A stretch of DNA of 57,014 nt from a virus. A program made the position numbers and the translations under genes. Within the stretch, counting starts at the first letter, position 1, and every line of letters starts with the position of its first letter. This document shows, in pieces, positions 6,514 to 16,102 of this stretch. The stretch covers positions 1-57,014 of the IMG/VR virus record IMGVR_UViG_3300025430_001249; one strand, given 5' to 3'. Below the pieces are notes generated by a model, which saw only the letters and a list, made by a program, of their open reading frames with translations, made no database searches and was not told the DNA's origin.

Positions 6514-7968
6514 TTAATTTTCTAAAGCGGTTTCTAATTCTTTTAGTTTGTCCGGACGTGTAAGATGAGCAAGTGCTTTAGCTTCGATCTGCCGTACGCG
6601 CTCGCGAGTTACATTAAATCGCTTGCCAATTTCTTCTAGAGTATGCTCGTCCATAGTACCAATGCCAAATCGCATGCGGATAACACGTTCTTCTCGACTG
6701 TTAAGGGTACCTAAGGCATTTGAAATTATACGTGTGATATCTTCATCATTTATCTTTTCAATTGCATCTACAACATTTTCATCTTCAATATACGAACCAA
6801 GGCTATTATCCTCATCATCTCCAACAGGTGTTTGGAGGCTTACTGGATCTCTAGCCACTTGCATCATACGTCTAACCTTTTGAGGATCCATTTCAAGAAT
6901 ATTACCAATTTCTCCCTCTGTTGGTTCATGACCATGAGCAGCAACGTGATCTTTAATTACTTTTGTTATTTTTTTAATTGCATCAAGTACATGGCTTGGC
7001 ACCCGAATAGTCTTGCTGTGTTCAGTTGTTGCTTTGATAATAGCTTGACGAATCCACCAAGTAGCATAGGTACTAAATCGATAACCTAGACGCCATTTGA
7101 ACTTTTCAACTGCTTTAATAAGACCAATGTTACCTTCTTGTACTAGATCTAGCAAAGTAGTTGGATTATTTTGGTTATATCGTTTGGCCACACTAACTAC
7201 TAGACGCAAGTTACTAGTAACCATCTTTTGGATAGATTCTTCTTTTATTTTAGCTTGGGAACGCAGATCCCTAACTGTGTTGCGTAGATCTCGCAAACTC
7301 ATACCAGTTTGTTGACTAATATCGATAATTTTTTGATTGAGTTGTTCTATCTTCGCACCATGTTTTTCTCTAAGATTTAGATAACTTGGTACATCATTAG
7401 TATAAATCCAATCAAGCCCATCTGTAGAAAGATATTTCGCCATCCAATCTTCGCGCTTAATACCGCAACTTTCTGCTAGACGGAGCACTTCACCATCAAT
7501 ACTAACCACTTGCTTGTTAAATGCAATAACCTGTTCCATAAGATGAGACAAGCTTGCTGGATTAAGAGACAGTTCGTTAAATTGCTCAACTAATTGCGCT
7601 CGAACAACCTCATTAGTACGATCTTGTTGATAACTTTCACACAATAATTTGATTTTTGTGAGTTGAGATAAGAATGCAGGGCCTACATCGTCGTTAGAAT
7701 CAAGCTCAATGTCAAATACTTCAACAGCGTCTTGACCATTTATCATAGCAGCGTCAATCCAAGACGTAACTGTTGATATAGTAAGCGGAATTCCCAGCAA
7801 GCGATCAGTAATAGCCTGTTTAGCTGTTTCAATGGTTTGACTGATTTCAATTTCTTGTTTGTGAGTTAGCAATGGAGCTTTACCAACATCTCGCAAATAC
7901 AGCTTTATTGGGTCTTGATAACCTTCATTTTGTTTAGTTGTACGAGATTTAGGTGTAGTTAATGTCAC
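6514..7968 (-). CDS. rpoD: Primary-type sigma70 factor (RpoD-like)
   Basis: A 484-residue sigma factor with all DNA-binding regions of group 1/2 sigma70: region 1.2 (about 18-50, [11 protein letters not shown]), a ~190-residue non-conserved insert, region 2 (247-311, [12 protein letters not shown] and [13 protein letters not shown]: core binding, -10 recognition and melting), region 3 (318-395) and region 4 (415-472, helix-turn-helix [20 protein letters not shown] for -35 recognition). Region 1.1 is missing, so it may bind free promoter DNA more readily than a host RpoD. It starts at GTG 7968, with GGAG 9 bases upstream. T4-like phages normally carry only the small gp55 sigma, so a near-complete RpoD is unusual and may redirect host polymerase to -35/-10 promoters. 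Confidence 0.92.
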   Translation of the reverse strand: MTLTTPKSRTTKQNEGYQDPIKLYLRDVGKAPLLTHKQEIEISQTIETAKQAITDRLLGIPLTISTVTSWIDAAMINGQDAVEVFDIELDSNDDVGPAFLSQLTKIKLLCESYQQDRTNEVVRAQLVEQFNELSLNPASLSHLMEQVIAFNKQVVSIDGEVLRLAESCGIKREDWMAKYLSTDGLDWIYTNDVPSYLNLREKHGAKIEQLNQKIIDISQQTGMSLRDLRNTVRDLRSQAKIKEESIQKMVTSNLRLVVSVAKRYNQNNPTTLLDLVQEGNIGLIKAVEKFKWRLGYRFSTYATWWIRQAIIKATTEHSKTIRVPSHVLDAIKKITKVIKDHVAAHGHEPTEGEIGNILEMDPQKVRRMMQVARDPVSLQTPVGDDEDNSLGSYIEDENVVDAIEKINDEDITRIISNALGTLNSREERVIRMRFGIGTMDEHTLEEIGKRFNVTRERVRQIEAKALAHLTRPDKLKELETALEN

Positions 7969-8054
7969 GTATAAGTCTCCTAATGTTGTAATTGATCAAA
8001 ATAGTGCTGCATGCTAAAATGTCAATAGTTATTTTGACTATATTATATATCAAC

Positions 8055-8573
8055 TTAAAATCTAGACTGCATTTTGGATCTAATGTCTTCAATATGAATA
8101 GGAGTGTATGAGATCTGTTCAACAGACACATTAAAATATCGGTTGTCATCTACTAAATGTTGATGCAAATGCCCGTGTACATTCCATTCTACTCGATATT
8201 CTAGACTATTTGGATGAACAGGTACATGAGTCAGTAACATATTAAATTCTGGAAATACCCGCCAGACTTGTACTTTGCTAAAATGCTGTGCTAGCTTTTG
8301 ATCTTTACCGTTGTCATGGTTGCCTAAAATGAGACGCTTTTGACCTTTTAAGCGATGTAACACTTGATGTCCTAGACCAAAATATACATCACCCAAATGA
8401 TATACTTTATCACCATCTTTAACCGTGCTGTTCCATTGATCGATCATATGCTCATCCATCTCCTCAAGAGATGAAAATTTAGCACCTCGTATGAGATTAC
8501 CATTGGTATCTGTAAATTTTAATATGTTAGAGTGTCCAAAATGCGTATCAGAAATAACCCATATGTCAGACAT
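8055..8573 (-). CDS. Calcineurin-like metallophosphoesterase
   Basis: A 172-residue protein with the complete dimetal phosphoesterase signature in order: DTH (Asp9, His11), GD (Asp62), GNHD (Asn85-Asp87), His116 and HGHLH (His133, His135). Short single-domain members of this family occur in phages and prophages and hydrolyse phosphodiesters or phosphomonoesters with two metal ions; the natural substrate cannot be inferred. AAAGGA precedes the ATG. It is cytoplasmic. A terminator hairpin lies just upstream, so it probably has its own promoter. Confidence 0.85.
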   Translation of the reverse strand: MSDIWVISDTHFGHSNILKFTDTNGNLIRGAKFSSLEEMDEHMIDQWNSTVKDGDKVYHLGDVYFGLGHQVLHRLKGQKRLILGNHDNGKDQKLAQHFSKVQVWRVFPEFNMLLTHVPVHPNSLEYRVEWNVHGHLHQHLVDDNRYFNVSVEQISYTPIHIEDIRSKMQSRF

Positions 8574-8591
8574 AATACTATCCTTTAAGTC

Positions 8592-8636
8592 AATAAAAAA
8601 CCTAGACTGTGTGATTATACAGTCTAGGTGTTTTTT
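8592..8636. terminator. Bidirectional rho-independent terminator
   Basis: A 10-bp stem (8601-8610 with 8619-8628) is flanked by an A-run on one side and a T-run on the other. In the minus direction it ends transcription of the 8658-8840 gene. Confidence 0.85.
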
Positions 8637-8657
8637 GTCAAGCGCAGAATTTACAAA

Positions 8658-8840
8658 TTATGAGCTAGCAGTATTCTTGCTCTCTTGAATTTCGGCACGC
8701 CGAGACTTTGCCAACTTACCAAGTTCTCCAAGTGCTTTACGAGCTCGAGCTGCTGCTGCCTTAACCCCCTTAACTTCAAACTTAGTATTTTCAGCAAGAT
8801 ATGCGTTGAACTGCTCAACAATTTCGTCATGTGTAGCCAT
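8658..8840 (-). CDS. Small histone-H1-like basic protein
   Basis: A 60-residue helical, Ala/Lys/Arg-rich protein (KAAAARARKALGELGKLAKS) of the kind annotated as histone-like in many aquatic phages. The first ~25 residues form an acidic helix (EIVEQFNAYLAENT) and the rest a basic helix that could bind DNA. A perfect AAGGAGG site precedes the ATG, implying high expression, and a strong terminator follows. A nucleoid-associated or DNA-packaging role is inferred from composition. Confidence 0.75.
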   Translation of the reverse strand: MATHDEIVEQFNAYLAENTKFEVKGVKAAAARARKALGELGKLAKSRRAEIQESKNTASS

Positions 8841-8881
8841 GTTAATGTCCTCCTTATAGTGACTCTGTTACTTATTGCATT

Positions 8882-9037
8882 TTACGGTTGGTTTTGTTTT
8901 ATTTTCAACAAAAAACCGTATTTTAAATATCTAAATGCTAGATTAACACCGGCATGATAATACAAATTTCGTAAACTTAGTATCATATCTGCTAAAGCTA
9001 ATACTACGATGACAATTGTATCAAATAGTATAAACAT
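8882..9037 (-). CDS. Possible small membrane peptide
   Basis: From ATG 9037 this frame encodes 51 residues with one clear hydrophobic segment (MFILFDTIVIVVLALADMI) and a basic C-terminus. Its stop lies at the edge of an imperfect hairpin (8884-8919), as in the other small membrane ORF at 2070-2216. No good ribosome binding site is visible, so it may not be translated. It fills the otherwise empty 8841-9085 gap. Confidence 0.3.
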   Translation of the reverse strand: MFILFDTIVIVVLALADMILSLRNLYYHAGVNLAFRYLKYGFLLKIKQNQP

Positions 9038-9048
9038 ATGCTTTAATA

Positions 9049-9056
9049 GATAAATA
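9049..9056 (+). promoter_or_regulatory. Late-promoter-like GATAAATA
   Basis: GATAAATA lies 29 bases before the ATG at 9086. The implied leader includes an AAGGA ribosome binding site. Confidence 0.4.
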
Positions 9057-9085
9057 ACGCATAGCATCAAGGATTTTGAACATAC

Positions 9086-10534
9086 ATGTATATTAATTTT
9101 TTGTTTGATAATTTTACCAACGGGCACCCAAACTACAATATAGTGCCAATTTTTAAGGCTAAAAATTTTGAAAGTGCTCCGGCGGCCAACTATGATTTTT
9201 TTTACAATCCAACTATTGAACGCACTCTTACAGTTAATAATGATATTATATCAGATTATTGTGTTAGATTTGTCAAAACTACTGACCAAAATATTGACAA
9301 CATTCTTACAGAAGATGCAGCAAAGAATATATATTACATTCAAACTAGACCAGATGATTTAGAATCTGCATGGCCAATACTTTACTTAACCAATAAGATA
9401 GTCAGTCTTATAAACAACAACTTGTTAACATTGGTAATTGGCACGCCATTTTCGTATCCAGTAACAACCAATCAATCGGCATTTGAAAAGAATTTAAGGT
9501 ATGCTTGCGCACGAGTTGGCATATTCAACTGGTCAAATATTGTTATAATAATAGATGCTGCAGAAGTTTTAATCAACTCTCACAGAGCGTTACTAAGTAA
9601 CGAATTTCTACCAGGTGCAGAGTACCAACATGCCTACATACCGCCTGAATACACTTGTCAACCAGGTGTTGGAGCACCTAAGATAGTTGGATCAAAAATG
9701 TGGGAAAGATTCATGTTACCGCATCTATATCCAATTAATGGAAATTATTTAGAATCTTACTTGCAAAGTTCTACATTTAGCTTCTATGCAGCCAACGAGA
9801 CCCCGCACCAATTATACAATGAAGATGAGATTAACTCTACACTTTCTAATACACATCAGCATTTTAATAAGCCGTTTAGTTTTTTGTATCTAAATCATAA
9901 TTTAAGATCTCATAGATATTTTACATATAAATGTATAGAAATGCTAGGAATATTAGATTCAGCATTGTATAGCTTTAAAAAGCCAACGTCATGGAATGAA
10001 TATCAATCAGACTCTATAGGTAGACAATTGTTAGCATCTAATTCAGAAGACAACCAGACATTGTTGCAATATATTGTTGCAAATCCAGACATTAATAGCA
10101 AAGATTTGCCTAACGACGATAAATTTGAATCTTTATATAAAGATAATCTTGTAACTGCCGCTGCATTTATAGATTCTAAAAATTTGCGAGACACATATTT
10201 TAGTGTCGTAACAGAAACAGGCGGATTATCCGAGAAAACTTATAAGCTGTTCTTTTATACCCACCCATTCATCATCATTGGTGCCAAAGGTTTACTGAAA
10301 GAACTACACGAATTAGGTTACAAAACTTTTGACATGCTTTTCGACGAAAGTTACGATGATATGAATTTAGGAATTGATAAGATCGTGTTTATATGCAACC
10401 AAATAAAACGATACTGCGGTGACAGCGGCAAAGCAGAATTTATAGCTAAAATGCCACAAATTGTTGAAGTGTTGAAATACAACAGAAAACTTTTTCTTGA
10501 AAAAGATCACAACAAATTTTGGGCATCAATATAA
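9086..10534 (+). CDS. Glycosyltransferase-like phage protein
   Basis: A 482-residue soluble protein. The C-terminal third contains SVVTETGGLSEKTYKLFFY followed by HPFIIIGAKGLLKELHELG and KTFDMLFDESYD, a pattern shared with the nucleotide-sugar-binding half of GT-B/fucosyltransferase-like enzymes (SEK, HPF and DESYD elements). The N-terminal half is unassigned. It probably transfers a sugar to an unknown acceptor and may work with the sugar-modifying genes on the opposite strand. Assignment is by motif recall and moderate. A GATAAATA element and AAGGA precede the start. Confidence 0.6.
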   Translation: MYINFLFDNFTNGHPNYNIVPIFKAKNFESAPAANYDFFYNPTIERTLTVNNDIISDYCVRFVKTTDQNIDNILTEDAAKNIYYIQTRPDDLESAWPILYLTNKIVSLINNNLLTLVIGTPFSYPVTTNQSAFEKNLRYACARVGIFNWSNIVIIIDAAEVLINSHRALLSNEFLPGAEYQHAYIPPEYTCQPGVGAPKIVGSKMWERFMLPHLYPINGNYLESYLQSSTFSFYAANETPHQLYNEDEINSTLSNTHQHFNKPFSFLYLNHNLRSHRYFTYKCIEMLGILDSALYSFKKPTSWNEYQSDSIGRQLLASNSEDNQTLLQYIVANPDINSKDLPNDDKFESLYKDNLVTAAAFIDSKNLRDTYFSVVTETGGLSEKTYKLFFYTHPFIIIGAKGLLKELHELGYKTFDMLFDESYDDMNLGIDKIVFICNQIKRYCGDSGKAEFIAKMPQIVEVLKYNRKLFLEKDHNKFWASI

Positions 10535-10579
10535 AAACTGTACTGTACAGAGTTATTATTTTGATTTAAAATTTTTAAC

Positions 10580-10930
10580 TTAGCCGTATTGTTTCATTTC
10601 CCTAATTGGGTCTTGCATTTTTTCAGCAATTTTGTTTTTAAGAATATAACGTTCGCCGTTGACATTTCTTACAGCTATTGCCCTGCGCCCAACTTCTTCA
10701 AGGCTATACTTGTGTTCAACAGTATACTTCTTGAAATCGTCTTCCATTTCCCATACACGTCGATGTATATCAGTTAATTCAACTAGTTCGTCCTTTATTA
10801 AATCAAAATTAAATTCTTTTAATTGCTCTGTGTAAAAATCCACTTCAGGTTGGTTATTTCCAAGTTTTTCGTACTTTAAGCATGCAATGCAATATCTATC
10901 TATAAGTTCAATAAGAGGGAATTTATACAT
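10580..10930 (-). CDS. Conserved helical protein linked to sugar-biosynthesis genes
   Basis: A 116-residue helical, charged protein (LIELIDRYCIACLKYEKL at the start, EEVGRRAIAVRNVNGER towards the end). Proteins of this look are common beside surface-polysaccharide genes in bacteria and phages, but I cannot name the function. The gene overlaps the 3' end of the C-methyltransferase gene by 8 bases, so the two are translationally linked. It is the last gene of the 25.6-10.6 kb minus-strand run. Confidence 0.6.
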   Translation of the reverse strand: MYKFPLIELIDRYCIACLKYEKLGNNQPEVDFYTEQLKEFNFDLIKDELVELTDIHRRVWEMEDDFKKYTVEHKYSLEEVGRRAIAVRNVNGERYILKNKIAEKMQDPIREMKQYG

Positions 10931-12134
10931 CTATTATCTCCACTGTTGGAAAGTATTTTAAAAAAACATCATGCGGTTGATTTCTAATTTTTTTGATTCG
11001 TGCCGATATCTCATCAAAAAAATTCCAAGCCAATGGCACAAACAATATTTTTGAGTTTATTGTGTAATTATTTAGAAATTCGGGAGGTCGTATAGGTATC
11101 ATTGTACCAGGAGTGTATCGATTGTGTTTAAGCTGATTATCATCTAATATTACATCCATTTTAAGATCGATATAGTTTAAAAGAGTATTACCTTTTGCTG
11201 CTGCACCGTATCCAACAATAGCATACCCTTGATTGTGATAGCTATCAACAGTGTTTTTAAGATTTTGCATATTCGTCTTGACATTCATTTCCCACACTTG
11301 GTAGGTCGCTAGTTGCGTTAGAGGTTTTTCCATTGCAATCTTATTGATAATGTTATACTTTTTCTTAACAGTTTTGCTAAAAACAAATACATAACTATTA
11401 CCATGTATTGGTACTTTTATAGCATCTATGAGATTTAAACCTGCTCTATTTGCTAGGCAATTCATACTATTGATATTGAAATAACTAATATGTTCATGAT
11501 ATATAGTATCAAACTCATTGTTAAGCACCATATCAGCTTGACTGGTTTGAATGAATAAAAATGTTTTATCATCCATTAATTGTTTACACGTTTCAAGGAA
11601 AGCAAGTGGATTATAATTGTGTCCAAGTACGTTTTGTCCACAAATAGCATCAAATCCTACATTCAATTTGTTAAGACTGCTACTTCCAAAAAAATCACAC
11701 ACAATTGAGTGATTTTTTGAACTTAGCGGATATATATTCTCCGCAGGATCGACCCCCCAGGTATCGTATCCAAAATCTTTAAAAGAATCAAGTTGAGAAC
11801 CATCATTGCATCCAATATCTAATATTCTGTTGTGTTTTTTAGATATTGTTTCGTCTACATATGCTGCAAACCAATCACTATAGGCTTTAAGCGTTGTACT
11901 AGTACCGCTCACATAGATATAATCCTTAAAAAGGATAGACGGATTCACTGTGTGTGTCAATTGTAAGTGGTAACAGTTATTACACAAGTTTACAGCAAGT
12001 GGATATCTATTTTCTTGCTGTGTTGGTGTGTATGGATAACTGTTGGCTAGTGGTTGTTCGCCTAAGTCTAACGCGCTGAGAAGATTATCGCTGCCGCAGG
12101 CTAAACAAACCATATTTTGTATAATATCACACAT
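10923..12134 (-). CDS. Sugar C-methyltransferase (NDP-hexose, three-domain type)
   Basis: A 403-residue SAM-dependent methyltransferase with the three-part layout of TylC3/NovU-type sugar C-methyltransferases. An N-terminal zinc-binding domain has CLACGSDN and CNNCYHLQL (four Cys). The Rossmann domain has motif I ILDIGCNDGSQLDSF at about residues 105-120 and the catalytic-region YHEHISYF. The C-terminal domain has VGYGAAAKGNTLLNY. The expected reaction is C-methylation of a keto-sugar nucleotide, giving a branched-chain sugar. It overlaps by 8 bases both the epimerase gene upstream and the small gene downstream, so the three form a translational unit for an unusual sugar on host or phage surface glycans. 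Confidence 0.87.
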   Translation of the reverse strand: MCDIIQNMVCLACGSDNLLSALDLGEQPLANSYPYTPTQQENRYPLAVNLCNNCYHLQLTHTVNPSILFKDYIYVSGTSTTLKAYSDWFAAYVDETISKKHNRILDIGCNDGSQLDSFKDFGYDTWGVDPAENIYPLSSKNHSIVCDFFGSSSLNKLNVGFDAICGQNVLGHNYNPLAFLETCKQLMDDKTFLFIQTSQADMVLNNEFDTIYHEHISYFNINSMNCLANRAGLNLIDAIKVPIHGNSYVFVFSKTVKKKYNIINKIAMEKPLTQLATYQVWEMNVKTNMQNLKNTVDSYHNQGYAIVGYGAAAKGNTLLNYIDLKMDVILDDNQLKHNRYTPGTMIPIRPPEFLNNYTINSKILFVPLAWNFFDEISARIKKIRNQPHDVFLKYFPTVEIIDV

Positions 12135-13035
12135 AGTTGATAAATTGATTCCTATTTGAAAATCTAGTCATTTTAGAATTATCTATTAACTCTAGTACAA
12201 TAGATTCTAATGTTTCTTTAAACTCAAATTTATATATTTTTTGAAATTTAGTAGTATCCATCTCAAAATTATAAGTGCCGCTGGTATCTGGTAACAAATG
12301 TATTGTAGATGATAATATATTAGCAACACTATTGCCAATATGTTCAACTGTATTACAAAAACTAGCTAAATTGTAAATTCCTGGTTTTGGATCTTTAATA
12401 ACAGCATCAACTGCTCTAATAATGTCATAGATTCCAAGTATTGGCCGCATTATTGTTAGATTATTCAAATTTATATTACCGCTATCGATAGATCGTTTGA
12501 CCATAGAATTGATCATTAGATCATCTCTAATATGAGGGCTCCATCCGTTAACAGTGCCAAATCTAAATCCAATAATCTTCTTTCCAGCGTGTATGAAATT
12601 CTGTGCATTAATATCGAGGACATATTTTGTTAAATCATAATTATTAGCAGGATTAAGTCTAAGTGTAGATTCTTCATTGTTTAATTTACTTAACGAGTTA
12701 TATACGCTACCTGTACTGGCATATATCAGTACTTGATCATTGGTCAGTTTGCCAATTAAATCAATAAAATTATTAACATTATTTTGCCAACTTGCTGATA
12801 ATTCTCCATTGCACATGTTTACAGAACTATGTCCTGCTAGCAATATTACAAATTCAAATTTTGATAACCATGTACTTGTTAGGTCTCGATAATCTATTGA
12901 AATATTAGACTCTAAACCATACCACCCTATATCAATAGATGTGATATCATATTCTGCAGACAACTCATACATAAGTCGTGATCCTATGTATCCATTGCCT
13001 CCTATTATTAATACAGATTTGCTGTCCATGTTCAT
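12127..13035 (-). CDS. NAD-dependent epimerase/dehydratase (extended SDR)
   Basis: A 302-residue extended short-chain dehydrogenase: GGNGYIGSRL near the N-terminus is the Rossmann dinucleotide-binding loop, YASTGSVYN is the substrate-Ser strand, and YDLTKY gives the catalytic YxxxK. It probably epimerises, reduces or dehydrates a nucleotide-activated sugar in the cytoplasm. Sequence beyond the Rossmann core is divergent, so the exact reaction is open. Overlap with the C-methyltransferase gene implies the same pathway. It is distinct from the GalE-like gene at 53.4 kb. Confidence 0.82.
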   Translation of the reverse strand: MNMDSKSVLIIGGNGYIGSRLMYELSAEYDITSIDIGWYGLESNISIDYRDLTSTWLSKFEFVILLAGHSSVNMCNGELSASWQNNVNNFIDLIGKLTNDQVLIYASTGSVYNSLSKLNNEESTLRLNPANNYDLTKYVLDINAQNFIHAGKKIIGFRFGTVNGWSPHIRDDLMINSMVKRSIDSGNINLNNLTIMRPILGIYDIIRAVDAVIKDPKPGIYNLASFCNTVEHIGNSVANILSSTIHLLPDTSGTYNFEMDTTKFQKIYKFEFKETLESIVLELIDNSKMTRFSNRNQFINYV

Positions 13036-13124
13036 TATTATTATTTCAACTTGTCATACAATGCAATTTTGCAATAAACAGCAATAATTAAAAATTTAAA
13101 TGATCGCTTAGATGTTTTGATTTA

Positions 13125-14471
13125 TCAAATACAACTATTAGTAGTTGTCGTCCATCGATTCAAATAATCTGTACCACGTAAGACAATATCTTCAACATTA
13201 GTAGCCATCGATAAAAAATCCTCGTGTTTATTGCGAACGTAATCTAAATCGTAATTGCGAATTGTAAAGTCGGTAGAAAAAATATTACTGTAATATAGAA
13301 AAGTTTTACCGACCGCACGATCAAGTAAGGATTGCGCGCTAACTGCGCTAAAAAGATTTATCTGTAAAAATTTTGCGTTACTTACACGAAATCTATTCCA
13401 TAATTGTTTAAAATTGTCTTCTGAACCAAAATCATCAAACATCATAGAAAGATTTTCTTCTAAAGAATTATTTATATATTTGAACATAGGTGCAAATTCA
13501 GATTTGCGAGCCATGTAATCAATAAGATTATTGCCATCCCATTCTTTCTTCATAGTTTCGATCCATTCTAACGACTTTGGATGGAAATCGTAAAACACAA
13601 AATCAACATTTGGCGATTCGTTTAATATTGCTAGATATTTAAATCCACTAGCTGGTCCCATATATGTGTCAATATTACACACAGGGATATCAAATTGATA
13701 TCGTTCGCTATTAAAAATCCAAATATCAGGTTTAAATGTTTTCTTTTTAAGCCATCTCACTTGGTTAGGATTGAGCGTAGGATCTATTGTATTATTAGTT
13801 ATACAATCATAGAAGTCCTCACTACGTGACTCTGGGTAGAGATATAATCTACAATCGCGCATAGCCTGTGAGAAGTTATCAATTTTTATTTCATTCAACA
13901 ATGCAGTTTTTATAATATTCCACCCTTGTTTTGTACGCTGCATTTCACTCAAACCAGTCTCACCTTTTATCCAATAAGGGGTATAATGATCATGGAAATT
14001 TTCTATTGATCTGCTGTAATTTGGCAACAACTCGGTTTTAGTTTCCCAATTGCCATAAATTGGGCTGCCAATATCCGCCCAAACGTTACGATTAATCAAT
14101 ATCATTTGATGGTGTAATTCTAACCAATCAGTCCCTTGCCAGTCAAGTGTAAATCCAACTAAGAAAAAATCTGGGTGCGCTGTTATATATTGATCCAGTA
14201 ATCCAAGTATATCATTGTCGTGGATATGATTACCAACAGATTGTATCAGCACTAGATCATACCCTTCCGACCCAGATAATGCTAAATCAATATTATCAAA
14301 AAATTTCACATCAGCATGTATAGTGTCAGCTAATCTATGAGTATAAAACCAAGTTATGCCAAACATGCGTTGAAATAATTCAGCATGACGCGATTTAACT
14401 TTAGCTTGGTCGACGACTGCAAATAATACTGTGCTACCTTGTAATGGAGTATCAGTGTATACTTTATTCAT
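13125..14471 (-). CDS. Large unknown protein of the radical-SAM/oxygenase island
   Basis: A 448-residue soluble protein. The N-terminal half has alternating hydrophobic strands and helices (TVLFAVVDQA, DLVLIQSVGN, FFLVGFTLDW) like a Rossmann-type domain. The second half contains IDTYMGPASGFKYLAIL and FVFYDFHPKSLEWI, reminiscent of a second nucleotide- or SAM-binding fold, but with no decisive motif. It is separated by 3 bases from the oxygenase gene upstream, so it is part of the same operon. I do not recognise the family; a transferase acting with the radical SAM enzymes is a guess. Confidence 0.55.
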   Translation of the reverse strand: MNKVYTDTPLQGSTVLFAVVDQAKVKSRHAELFQRMFGITWFYTHRLADTIHADVKFFDNIDLALSGSEGYDLVLIQSVGNHIHDNDILGLLDQYITAHPDFFLVGFTLDWQGTDWLELHHQMILINRNVWADIGSPIYGNWETKTELLPNYSRSIENFHDHYTPYWIKGETGLSEMQRTKQGWNIIKTALLNEIKIDNFSQAMRDCRLYLYPESRSEDFYDCITNNTIDPTLNPNQVRWLKKKTFKPDIWIFNSERYQFDIPVCNIDTYMGPASGFKYLAILNESPNVDFVFYDFHPKSLEWIETMKKEWDGNNLIDYMARKSEFAPMFKYINNSLEENLSMMFDDFGSEDNFKQLWNRFRVSNAKFLQINLFSAVSAQSLLDRAVGKTFLYYSNIFSTDFTIRNYDLDYVRNKHEDFLSMATNVEDIVLRGTDYLNRWTTTTNSCI

Positions 14472-14474
14472 CTT

Positions 14475-15137
14475 TTACAACCTATTAAAATTATTAGATG
14501 TGTGTCCATGTACTATGACATGATATCTATATTCATCACTGTTGTTTATTACCATATGCCGGCGGCCAACATCTAATACCATACCAACACCTGCGCGAAA
14601 CGGCACTATCCCCTTATTTTCAAAAACAAAATCGCAACCAGTTGGATTATTAATTGCAAAATTTAATGGACCAAACATACGACTTGCACCATCTGTATGC
14701 GGCATAATATAACCTTGAGGCGCTAATTTCATTATCCGAACTCGATCAAACATATCGTATGGTAACGATTTGAGAAAGTTTGACAAGATTGGTACTTGTT
14801 CACATATTTCAGTCCAATGATAATTAGCTTCTTCTAAAGTTGTAAAACCATATCTAGTGTAATGTTCAGTTTTATTAGGTGCTAGACCATGTAGAGTTAT
14901 ACTCTGCCATCCTTTATGACTATAACCGCCAATTACATCAACTGGCCTATGATTTACAAATAAATGATCAATCTGCTGACACTCGACCAGCATAGCAGCA
15001 GTGTCAACTTGAAAATCAATTTCATAATGACTACATTCACTGTCTTTCCAGCATTCGTATAAAGGCCTGGTAGCGGTATATGAATGCACAGAATGCAATT
15101 TATAAAAGTTTAAGAGATCTTCTGGGTATTTTTCCAT
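14475..15137 (-). CDS. 2-oxoglutarate/Fe(II) oxygenase, aspartyl/asparaginyl hydroxylase-like
   Basis: A 220-residue protein with the jelly-roll facial triad: His147-x-Asp149 in MPHTDGAS and distal His194 in GRRHMVINNS, followed by Arg204 (YRYHV) to bind the 2-oxoglutarate carboxylate. The spacing and the phrase HTDGASRMFGPLNFAIN fit the aspartyl/asparaginyl beta-hydroxylase branch. It should hydroxylate a peptide or small molecule using O2 and 2-oxoglutarate. An in-frame GTG at 15191 would add 18 residues; the ATG at 15137 is preferred because the domain starts there. It overlaps the radical SAM gene by 28 bases, suggesting sequential action on one substrate. Confidence 0.8.
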   Translation of the reverse strand: MEKYPEDLLNFYKLHSVHSYTATRPLYECWKDSECSHYEIDFQVDTAAMLVECQQIDHLFVNHRPVDVIGGYSHKGWQSITLHGLAPNKTEHYTRYGFTTLEEANYHWTEICEQVPILSNFLKSLPYDMFDRVRIMKLAPQGYIMPHTDGASRMFGPLNFAINNPTGCDFVFENKGIVPFRAGVGMVLDVGRRHMVINNSDEYRYHVIVHGHTSNNFNRL

Positions 15138-16102
15138 TTTGTCAACTTTATATCTGTAAAACAATGGCATTGATCTAATCCACATAACCATGGTTGATCA
15201 GGCCACTCTATTGTATCGTGTTTACTTATTTGACCCATTAGCGGGCCTTCTGTACAGTTTCCGCGTTTTATTACTCCGTGCTCATTTATAAACAAGCTTT
15301 CTAAACCCATGTTACACAACCAACCATTAAATTTGTTTTGTTTGTTTAGCACTAACGGGGCAATATGCGGTAAATCTTCTTCAGTGTCATCTTCAAGTAT
15401 AATAGTATTGTGTTGATTATATGGTCTAGCAGTAACTTTATTAGGTCTATGCTGCGTTGTAACTAGAGTGTCTAGCGATGATAATATTTGTTCTTGCTCA
15501 GGCGTGTAATCCATATCATATTTGACAGAATCCATTCCGTCGAAATAATTCAACAATCTAACCGGTTCAATAAAAACTGATCGAGAATTTTTCTTTTTAA
15601 AACTATCGTATAAATCTAAACAATGGTCCCAATGTTTTGGATCCATCATTATTCGAACAGCAACATGTGTTCTATTGTTTAGCCATTCTACCTTTTCAAA
15701 CCATTCCTGTCTTTCTTGAGGATCTACTACTACGCTAGGATGATAGCTAGCAGCAATATATGCCAATTTATCTACCACACGGTCCCACCAATCAGTTGTA
15801 CGCATGATATTAGAATTAACACCAATACTAACACGTCTATCTTCGCTGTATACTTTATCAACCATTTTGATAAAATATGGCCATACTGTTGGTTCGCCGC
15901 CGGATAGACTGATATGTGCATATGGATATTTGGCAAACACAGTATCTAAGAATTTATCACAATCTTCCCAGTCGTATGCACGGTTAACACCGCGATGCAC
16001 CGAATCTGGGCAATACCAACAATGAAAAGGACAAGATTGATTTACTATCCACGTTATTTCCATTGGACCAATATTTTTAATAGCTTTAAAAGGTTTGATC
16101 AT
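15110..16102 (-). CDS. Radical SAM enzyme
   Basis: A 330-residue radical SAM protein. The CX3CX2C motif that holds the 4Fe-4S cluster is at Cys24, Cys28 and Cys31 (SCPFHCWYC), followed by SLSGGEPTVWP, the SAM-binding GGE motif. The C-terminal ~80 residues carry further Cys (WLCNMG, RGNCTEG, WLCGLDQCHC) that could bind an auxiliary cluster. Such enzymes generate the 5'-deoxyadenosyl radical to modify peptides, sugars or lipids. The gene overlaps its upstream neighbour by ATGA and the oxygenase downstream by 28 bases, so all three should be made together. Confidence 0.88.
   Translation of the reverse strand: MIKPFKAIKNIGPMEITWIVNQSCPFHCWYCPDSVHRGVNRAYDWEDCDKFLDTVFAKYPYAHISLSGGEPTVWPYFIKMVDKVYSEDRRVSIGVNSNIMRTTDWWDRVVDKLAYIAASYHPSVVVDPQERQEWFEKVEWLNNRTHVAVRIMMDPKHWDHCLDLYDSFKKKNSRSVFIEPVRLLNYFDGMDSVKYDMDYTPEQEQILSSLDTLVTTQHRPNKVTARPYNQHNTIILEDDTEEDLPHIAPLVLNKQNKFNGWLCNMGLESLFINEHGVIKRGNCTEGPLMGQISKHDTIEWPDQPWLCGLDQCHCFTDIKLTKWKNTQKIS

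Noticed and set aside
6514-7968. Bacterial chromosome as the source of the window because of rpoD
   Set aside because: Neighbouring genes are phage-type with T4-like promoters on both sides, and no housekeeping genes occur; the sigma gene is better explained as acquired.
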